A stretch of 10,982 nt of DNA. Source: JANWJE01 sp044326545. GTDB lineage: Bacteria; Chlamydiota; Chlamydiia; Chlamydiales; Parachlamydiaceae. The translations under genes and the position numbers were made by a program. Under the pieces are notes generated by a model. It made no database searches. It worked only from the letters and a program-made list of their open reading frames with translations, and was not told the DNA's origin. The first letter of the stretch is position 1. Every line of letters starts with the position of its first letter. Below are positions 6,035-10,982 of the stretch, piece after piece. The stretch lies in the NCBI GenBank assembly GCA_044326545.1, contig JBIRBM010000046.1, positions 1 through 10,982 on the forward strand, in the 5' to 3' direction.

Positions 6035-6478
6035 ATGGAAATTCATCGTTTTTTTCAAGTGGTTAAACAGGATTGGCAATTGGCTGCGAAGTTCTTCGCA
6101 GATGAATTGATCGTGGTGACGCCAGCAGATAAAGAAAAATTAGTCAGGGCTCAATTGCGCATTGCTATAGCGGCAGGAATGGTCTTTGCGGCTATCAGCT
6201 GTTTCGCAGCGTTGTCAACCGGAGCCGGTGTGATACCTGTTGCGACAAGGGCTGTTGAGTTTGCTTTATTCCATGATGGGTTTGTTTATATGGTGAATCT
6301 TGATAGAGGGGTTCTTGCGACCATCACTTTAGTGGGAAATACGATGTTGAGCAATCTTCAAGAGATGTGGAGTGGAAGCAAAACAAAAAAAAGTGTGCCG
6401 CATCATCCTGACACGACAGGAACGTATTTTAGGCCGATCTGGGATGCTCTTTTAGCGATGAAAATAGGAGAAAAGTAA
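6035..6478 (+). CDS. Small membrane protein of unknown function, probably prematurely terminated
   Basis: The 147-residue product starts MEIHRFFQVVKQDWQL. It has one convincing hydrophobic segment (about 43-72, IAIAAGMVFAAISCFAALST then GAGVIPVA) and a later, more soluble part containing HDGFVYMVNLDRG. I do not recognise a characterised family; it looks like a chlamydia-specific conserved protein. Expression signals are strong: a promoter at 5976-6004 and an AAGGAG ribosome site. After the TAA at 6476-6478 the same frame stays open and protein-like for 56 codons to TGA at 6647-6649. It includes AIQEGDLAEANALGRGEACK and ends ERAQKRLEFENRL. The TAA may therefore be a recent nonsense mutation in a gene originally encoding about 204 residues. 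The full-length gene would end 17 bp from the convergent nifU-like gene. Confidence 0.75.
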   Translation: MEIHRFFQVVKQDWQLAAKFFADELIVVTPADKEKLVRAQLRIAIAAGMVFAAISCFAALSTGAGVIPVATRAVEFALFHDGFVYMVNLDRGVLATITLVGNTMLSNLQEMWSGSKTKKSVPHHPDTTGTYFRPIWDALLAMKIGEK

Positions 6479-6612
6479 AAAAATGCATCAGCCATACAAG
6501 AGGGCGATTTAGCTGAAGCTAACGCTTTGGGGCGGGGAGAAGCTTGCAAAAAGGTGAATTTCTTTTTCCATATTGACTCTTTTGTAAACTTTCAACCTCC
6601 AGCCTTTGAAAG

Positions 6613-6652
6613 AGCTCAGAAGCGACTTGAATTTGAAAATCGCCTCTGAGCT
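6613..6652. terminator. 13-bp hairpin between convergent genes
   Basis: Positions 6613-6625 (AGCTCAGAAGCGA) pair with 6640-6652 (TCGCCTCTGAGCT) with one G-T type mismatch and a 14-nt loop. It lies 14 nt beyond the stop of the nifU-like gene and overlaps the distal in-frame TGA of the 6035 gene, so it could end transcription from both sides. The U-tract is poor on the plus strand and modest (TCTTTC) on the minus strand. Confidence 0.45.
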
Positions 6653-6666
6653 GAGTGAACAGTCGA

Positions 6667-7452
6667 CTAATGCAAATGAGATAAATCAGGGACGACTTCT
6701 AAGCTTGGATGAATTTTGGCCCGCAGAACTTGCTGAATATAGGACAATGTTGTTCCTGTTGCTGAAAAACAAGAGGTGCAAGAGCCTTCATAGGCAATGT
6801 GTACTTCGTATCCCTTGATTAGATCGAGGACTTTTACTCCCCCGGCATCGAGCTCAATATAGGGGCGGATGTCTCTAGCAATGATTTGTTCAATCAACTC
6901 TAATTTTTGAGGTTGAGAAAGATTGTCCCACCCAGGATAGCCCCCTTCTAAAACCTCTCCAATGTCTAGAGGTGCTGGCGGCGCAATATAATTGGCTGCG
7001 AGGGGAATGTCCATGCACTGCTCTGTTGCGTGGTCGATGGCCTCTAAGATTAAATTGAGATGAGGGGATGTCTCGTTAGGAAAAGCCGGAACATCGGGAC
7101 GATCGCGGACTTGCTTATCAATCAGCTCGGCGCTGATCCTGTGTGCTTGGTCATAATTTTTTCCAACCATTAATTCACAGGCAATTTCAGCGGCTCCAAT
7201 TAAAGCTGATTGCCCATATGCTTGAAACTTAGCATCGACAATAATTCCATCATCCGGATCAACGATTAAAAAGAGGCGAATCAGATGACCTTCTTCAATC
7301 GATCCCTCTTCACCGATAGATAACCGCATGCCTCGCTCATCGGATTGATCTTTGGTGAACAGCCCCATAGACCTGGGACGTTCGATTTTTGCATTCAGTT
7401 TTTTGCTGTAGCGGGACCATGGAAAAGGTTGAGTGAGAATGTGCAGACTCAT
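6667..7452 (-). CDS. nifU: NifU-like protein, degenerate scaffold domain plus Nfu domain
   Basis: The 261-aa product has two parts. Residues about 40-150 resemble the IscU/NifU scaffold (IVDAKFQAYGQSALIGAAEI, then CELMVGKNYDQAHRISAELI). Residues about 183-255 form an Nfu domain with CTSC at 225-228, the CxxC that holds or delivers Fe-S clusters. By eye the three scaffold cysteines are absent: the expected ACGD site has EGH (E54), GCGSA is GQSA (Q81), and HCSIL is HLNLI (L132). Only the Nfu half would then bind metal. The gene is last in gpmA-nifS-nifU, 5 bp after the nifS-like stop, with AAGGAT inside the end of that gene as its likely ribosome site. A homologous order exists in Chlamydia (CT722-CT720, from memory). 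The classical function is therefore doubtful. Confidence 0.85.
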   Translation of the reverse strand: MSLHILTQPFPWSRYSKKLNAKIERPRSMGLFTKDQSDERGMRLSIGEEGSIEEGHLIRLFLIVDPDDGIIVDAKFQAYGQSALIGAAEIACELMVGKNYDQAHRISAELIDKQVRDRPDVPAFPNETSPHLNLILEAIDHATEQCMDIPLAANYIAPPAPLDIGEVLEGGYPGWDNLSQPQKLELIEQIIARDIRPYIELDAGGVKVLDLIKGYEVHIAYEGSCTSCFSATGTTLSYIQQVLRAKIHPSLEVVPDLSHLH

Positions 7453-7457
7453 GTTAT

Positions 7458-8633
7458 TTAAAGATCCTTTTTTAGAAAGAGGTTGTCGGATAAGCGGGCG
7501 AGCATCTGTGCTGATTCAACGATGATGGGAACTGCTCGATCAATTTCTTCTTCAGTTGTATACCGCGATAGGCTAAATCCGACTGCACTTTGGGCTAATG
7601 TTTTTTCAATTCCTGAAAACGAAAGAATCAGGGCTAGTTGTTGAAAATTCCCTCCTCCAATACTTGCGCAGAGGCCTCGTCGATTCAACATAAAAAGCAA
7701 TGCTTCATTGTTTATTCCCGGAAAAATAAGGGTGGTGCAATGGGGGAGACGCTCTTGTGTTTTAAAGGGGATCGTTGCTTTAGGAAATCCTTTGATGATC
7801 CCTTTTTCAAGCTTGTTTCGAAGCCTGGCGATTTCAGTGCATAATAAGTCTCGATGATCTAATGCTTCGTCTGCCGCGGCGGCAAGCCCTGCCAACCCTG
7901 GCATATTGAGGCCTCCAGCTCGCATTCCTCCTTGATCGGCGCTTCCAAATAGGAGAGGAGAATAGCGAGTTCCTCCTTTTATATAGAGAATTCCGGTTCC
8001 TCTTGGGCCGTGCAATTGATCGCCATTAAACGTGAGGAAATCAGGTTTGATTTCCTCTAATTCATAGAATATTTTACCCATCACATGGGTGGCCTCTAAA
8101 TGAAAAAGAACCCCTCGTTTACGGCAGAGTTCTGCAATCTCTAGAACAGGCTGGACGACCCCGGTTAATCCATTGGCCCAAGAACAAGAGACTAAAGCTG
8201 TGCGAGGAGAGAGGGCATCGGCAAGAGCTTCTTGTGTCACGATTCCTTGGGAGTTAACCTCTATTGTTTGGCTTAAGGCGCCAAATGGTTCCAAGTGACT
8301 CATTGCCATAATAGCGGGGGCTTCATCGGTCTGCGAGGCCAAAAAATGGTTTTTCCCTGTAGACATTGTGACGTTACGATAAACTGACGAGACGACGTGG
8401 TTGACCGCTTCAGCTCCTGATGAAGTTAAGATCACTTGATCAGACTCTTGAGCTCCTATAAAAGCGTAGAGCATTTTATAATATTGCATCAGGGGAGGAA
8501 AAAGTTCTTGCCCTTTTTGGTGAGGAGAAAGGGGGAGACCCCAGTGTGTTGTCCAATAGGGGGTCATTGAGTTGATCACTTTATCTGAAGGGCGAGCAGT
8601 TGAGCTATTATCGAGATAAATGAGAGATGTCAT
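7458..8633 (-). CDS. nifS: NifS-like aminotransferase-fold protein lacking catalytic residues
   Basis: The 391-aa product has the fold-type I layout of cysteine desulfurases from end to end: IYLDNSSTARPSDKVI (5-20), LTSSGAEAVNH (69-79), ANGLTGVVQP (153-162), HGPRGTGILYIK (208-219), RAGGLNMPGLAGL (238-250) and SLSRYTTEEEIDRAV. Key positions have changed. The PLP lysine of SxHKxxGPKG is Gln206 (NGDQLHGPRG). The PLP-contacting Asp of HTDAVQ is Glu180 (HLEATH). The stacking His of EHPA is Ala105 (EAPA). The catalytic Cys of SxGSAC is Asn329 (SIGGGN). Classical cysteine-to-alanine desulfuration therefore looks impossible. The start overlaps the gpmA stop by 4 bp (ATGA), so it is translationally coupled. 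It may be a structural partner of the NifU-like protein. Confidence 0.85.
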   Translation of the reverse strand: MTSLIYLDNSSTARPSDKVINSMTPYWTTHWGLPLSPHQKGQELFPPLMQYYKMLYAFIGAQESDQVILTSSGAEAVNHVVSSVYRNVTMSTGKNHFLASQTDEAPAIMAMSHLEPFGALSQTIEVNSQGIVTQEALADALSPRTALVSCSWANGLTGVVQPVLEIAELCRKRGVLFHLEATHVMGKIFYELEEIKPDFLTFNGDQLHGPRGTGILYIKGGTRYSPLLFGSADQGGMRAGGLNMPGLAGLAAAADEALDHRDLLCTEIARLRNKLEKGIIKGFPKATIPFKTQERLPHCTTLIFPGINNEALLFMLNRRGLCASIGGGNFQQLALILSFSGIEKTLAQSAVGFSLSRYTTEEEIDRAVPIIVESAQMLARLSDNLFLKKDL

Positions 8634-9307
8634 ATTTCCTTACTAAATTTTTCATTTTCATAGTGATAAATGATTGGGACACCCGTGGCAAGTTCAAGGT
8701 GAACGACTTCATCGGGTGTGAGGCTGTCAAGCTCCATGATGATGGAGCGCAGTGAATTTCCGTGAGCAGCAACAAAGACATTTTGCCCTTTGGCTAAGAA
8801 AGGGAGAATTGTGTTCTTAAAGTAAGGAATTGAGCGAGCAGCTGTCATTTGAAGGCTCTCTCCTTCTGGAGGGGGCACGTCAAAACTTCGACGCCAGGTA
8901 TGAACCTGCTCTTTTCCGTATTTATCGGCAAGTTCTTGTTTATTCATCCCTTGGAGTTCTCCATACATCCGTTCGTTGAGCTCCCAAGCACGTATGACGG
9001 GGATTGTCTGCTCAGTTGTTTGGGCGCTGTAAATTTTTGCCCACTCTTCTAATCGCCCCTCTCCGGGGTGGAGGATTAAGGGGACTTTGCCCGATCCATG
9101 GACCGTCATCGCCAGCATAGCAGTCATCTGCGCCCTGATGAGGGTTGAGGTAAAGATGATGTCAACCGGTTCGTTTTGAATCCTTCTGCCTCCTGCCAAC
9201 GCCTCTTCTACACCAATCAAAGATAACGGAATATCGACCCATCCTGTGAAAAGATTATGGAGATTCCATTGGGATTGACCATGGCGCATGAGAATTAATT
9301 TAACCAT
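8630..9307 (-). CDS. gpmA: 2,3-bisphosphoglycerate-dependent phosphoglycerate mutase
   Basis: This glycolytic enzyme interconverts 3- and 2-phosphoglycerate in the cytoplasm via a phosphohistidine. The 225-aa product is a normal-length dPGM and has all active-site motifs: LILMRHGQSQWN with phospho-acceptor His9, FTGWVDIPLS, TSTLIRAQ with Arg58, ELNERMYGELQG (109-120), RRSFDVPPPEGES (139-151) and VAAHGNSLR with His182. The ATG at 9307 has GGAG about 9 nt upstream. It is the first gene of an operon with the nifS- and nifU-like genes, overlapping the former by 4 bp. The same order occurs in Chlamydia, where the gene is called pgmA. Identification is secure. Confidence 0.97.
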   Translation of the reverse strand: MVKLILMRHGQSQWNLHNLFTGWVDIPLSLIGVEEALAGGRRIQNEPVDIIFTSTLIRAQMTAMLAMTVHGSGKVPLILHPGEGRLEEWAKIYSAQTTEQTIPVIRAWELNERMYGELQGMNKQELADKYGKEQVHTWRRSFDVPPPEGESLQMTAARSIPYFKNTILPFLAKGQNVFVAAHGNSLRSIIMELDSLTPDEVVHLELATGVPIIYHYENEKFSKEI

Positions 9308-9337
9308 CGCAGGATTCTCCGGATGAGGTTCAATTCG

Positions 9338-9346
9338 ATCATACCA
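9338..9346 (-). promoter_or_regulatory. Extended -10 promoter of the gpmA operon
   Basis: On the reverse strand TGGTATGAT (9346-9338) is an extended -10 element. It would start transcription near 9331 and give a leader of about 24 nt before the gpmA ATG. No good -35 lies 16-18 bp upstream, which is normal for extended -10 promoters. Confidence 0.5.
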
Positions 9347-9816
9347 GAAATGGCAATTCTTGAGAGCTTTTTAGAAATTCGTTTCGCATTTTTTTAGGAA
9401 AAAGCTTCTTTCTCTAATTCTCACTCATCTTACGCACTCCGAGAGCTTTCGCTTCAATCCAAATCGCACTGCCCGTGGGTCAGGTAGTGAATCAATTGGT
9501 TTTGAAAATTTCTCTCGTTTGACAATAGAGATGATCTAACATCGTCTTGTGCTATCTTCTGAAAAACACTGTTGAGTTCCCCCCATTAATTTTCTGAATC
9601 CTTTGAAAGACAAGTTTTTAATGAGCTCGAATTTTCGATATCAACCAGAAAGTTTGTATGGTTTATTTTTTTTATTCATGTTCATGTTTACGCTATCGAT
9701 AAAAGTCTCTTTATAAAGGATAAATAATTTAAATTATATAATAAATGACAAATAAATCGTTGACTGACTTTTTTTTACTGTTGTTTTTAATCAAATTAAA
9801 AATTAAGGGTTTTTTT
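9347..9816. other. AT-rich intergenic spacer without genes
   Basis: I see no credible gene in this stretch. On the right a perfect TATAAT (9737-9742) could be the -10 of the repeat-protein gene, though no matching -35 is found. TTGACT at 9760-9765 is a -35-like hexamer without a partner. AAGGG at 9805-9809 is a ribosome-site candidate, 7 nt before the ATG at 9817. A reverse-strand stretch at 9418-9480 reads protein-like for 21 codons but is too short to call. Confidence 0.6.
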
Positions 9817-10982
9817 ATGAGAATAGAAAAAGCTTTTGAACCTTATGATCAATATGTTAAAGCTTCCAAAGGATTGGATCAATCGAACAACGGTTATCAG
9901 CGGACTGATGCCGACCTAGTGATTGAAATCATCTCTTCTCTTTATGTTAATCTTCTAGCTCCCTTAATTGCTTTTAGTCGTTATGCAATAACAAGCTTAG
10001 CGGGGCGAATCGCAAAAATATTTCAACAGACTACTTTAGATGTAAAAATTTCTGAAGTATTTCAGAAATTTCACAAGACCCAAACGATCTCTTCTATACC
10101 GGCAATTTCCTTAAAGCAATTATCGGAATTGAACTTATCTGATCAAAAAAAAATATTGAACGATATTCCATTAGAACAGAAAAAATTTATAACCGATTGT
10201 GGCGGAATTGATGATTTTTGTGAAAAAATGAAAAAAATTGATCCAAATATTTTGGATTGCGTACCAATCGAGCTTTGTATAAGAGACCCTTTTTTAATGA
10301 AATATGTCTTATTAAGTAAGGAAGAAGTCGCAGCTTTCTCTTTAAATGAATTATTTCTTCCAATCCCACGTCACCATATTCAGGTTTTGAGAGCCCAATT
10401 AGACAGGTTGCCAAAAATTGATCATAAAGACTTACCCCCATTAGATGATCTATCAAATCTTGCTTTAAGTGCGTTTAATTCCCATCTCTTTAGTCAAGAA
10501 CAGATTGATGAGTTAATAAAAAAATATGGGGAAAATGTTATTAATCTTATTTCAGAAAAACAAATAAAAGATCTATTCATTGATAGCGAAAAAATGAATA
10601 ATATCAGTCCACAATTATATGAAGTTCTTTTTGATTCTTTAGATGATGAAAATGTGAATAAAATGCGTTTCAGCTTACTTTCTCATGAGAGGGTAAAAGA
10701 AATGATGAAGACATTTGGTGGTCAACCACGGCATCTGCTTTCGCAAGAGCAAAGGAAGCATTTTTATGGCCATCTCAAAGCAGCGGATGTGGATAGCAAA
10801 TTGTACAACTCTTTATTCTACAATGATCTTACAGCAACTAATCAAGCGAGATTTCAACTCCTCTCTAAAGAAGAAGCGGCAGAAATGATGAAAAAATTTG
10901 GTGGCGAACCACGGCATCTGCTTTCGCAAGAGCAAAAGAAGCATTTTTATGGCAATCTCAAAGCAGTGGATGTGGAGAGAAA
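9817..10982 (+). CDS. Tandem-repeat protein, 3'-incomplete at window edge
   Basis: The frame is open from ATG 9817 to the last base, giving 388 codons with no stop. I recognise no named family. Residues about 1-35 are polar. Residues 36-70 form a hydrophobic helix-prone segment (IISSLYVNLLAPLIAFSRYA) that could insert in a membrane. The rest is helical and built of repeats of about 60 residues starting at 165, 224, 287 and 348. The first two are diverged. The last two are almost identical and contain GG-PRHLLSQEQ-KHFYG-LKA. The pattern LLSxExxxxMMKxFGG recurs at a 61-residue spacing. There is no signal peptide. A repeat architecture in an amoeba symbiont suggests a protein-protein interaction surface, possibly a secreted or inclusion-membrane effector; this is inference. 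Base composition is more AT-rich than in gpmA or nifS. Confidence 0.85.
   Translation, partial: MRIEKAFEPYDQYVKASKGLDQSNNGYQRTDADLVIEIISSLYVNLLAPLIAFSRYAITSLAGRIAKIFQQTTLDVKISEVFQKFHKTQTISSIPAISLKQLSELNLSDQKKILNDIPLEQKKFITDCGGIDDFCEKMKKIDPNILDCVPIELCIRDPFLMKYVLLSKEEVAAFSLNELFLPIPRHHIQVLRAQLDRLPKIDHKDLPPLDDLSNLALSAFNSHLFSQEQIDELIKKYGENVINLISEKQIKDLFIDSEKMNNISPQLYEVLFDSLDDENVNKMRFSLLSHERVKEMMKTFGGQPRHLLSQEQRKHFYGHLKAADVDSKLYNSLFYNDLTATNQARFQLLSKEEAAEMMKKFGGEPRHLLSQEQKKHFYGNLKAVDVER
10675..10982 (+). repeat. 183-bp in-frame tandem repeat
   Basis: Unit one (10675-10857) and the visible part of unit two (10858-10982) are 183 bp, or 61 codons, apart. From the ATGATG at 10702 and at 10885, roughly 9 of 98 bases differ. 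An identical 30-base block contains CCACGGCATCTGCTTTCGCA. Such high DNA identity points to a recent duplication, and more copies probably follow beyond the edge. Confidence 0.9.

Noticed and set aside
6606..6818. 70-codon plus-strand frame
   Set aside because: It is antisense to the 3' end of the nifU-like gene and runs through a hairpin; there is no ribosome site.
7638..7844. 68-codon plus-strand frame inside the nifS-like gene
   Set aside because: Antisense shadow; the minus strand encodes recognisable desulfurase-fold motifs throughout.
8849..9052. 67-codon plus-strand frame inside gpmA
   Set aside because: Antisense shadow of a secure dPGM gene.
9418..9480. Reverse-strand peptide ending EAKALGVRKMSEN as a possible gene remnant
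   Set aside because: It is only 21 open codons after an in-frame stop, which is expected by chance, and I could not match it to a family.
10187..10456. 89-codon minus-strand frame
   Set aside because: It lies fully antisense to the repeat-protein gene, which has the better codon pattern and a ribosome site.

Overview
The window looks like chromosomal DNA of an amoeba-associated chlamydia (order Chlamydiales or Parachlamydiales, Parachlamydiaceae-like). Three things suggest this. The DNA is AT-rich. The minus-strand run gpmA-nifS-nifU, with birA and rodA close by, matches from memory the order around CT720-CT726 in Chlamydia trachomatis. The window also carries decayed insertion sequences and a repeat-rich protein gene of the kind common in environmental chlamydiae but rare in the pathogens. 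The species cannot be fixed from the sequence alone.

Layout. Positions 1-1010 are transposon debris: an IS630-family transposase remnant (+) abuts an IS5-family remnant (-). Positions 1037-1909 (-) encode an unrecognised 290-residue coiled-coil-rich protein. A MITE-like mini-element at 1963-2068 lies just upstream of it. Positions 2099-2796 form a second, nested IS graveyard: two inverted 3' ends of one IS5-type element enclose an IS256-family 3' end, an IS3-like terminus and a perfect 28-bp palindrome. Positions 2935-5125 (-) carry a BamE/SmpA-like small lipoprotein, a conserved-looking 145-residue protein, and rodA. A 163-bp foldback MITE with a 6-bp target duplication sits exactly at the rodA stop codon. 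birA (+) starts 25 bp from rodA, divergently. At 6035 a small membrane-protein gene (+) has a near-consensus promoter and an apparently premature stop. It converges on the operon gpmA-nifS-nifU (9307 to 6667, -). After an AT-rich spacer of about 0.5 kb, a tandem-repeat protein gene (9817, +) runs off the right edge.

How the genes work together. rodA (SEDS peptidoglycan polymerase), birA (biotinylation of acetyl-CoA carboxylase) and gpmA (glycolysis) are core functions. The NifS/NifU-like pair is translationally coupled to gpmA. By eye, however, it has lost the catalytic residues of a cysteine desulfurase and the Fe-S ligands of an IscU scaffold, so its role is probably not classical Fe-S assembly. 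The best candidates for undescribed biology are this degenerate pair and the 61-residue-repeat protein at the right edge, which may be a host-interaction factor. All family calls come from reading motifs, with no database search.
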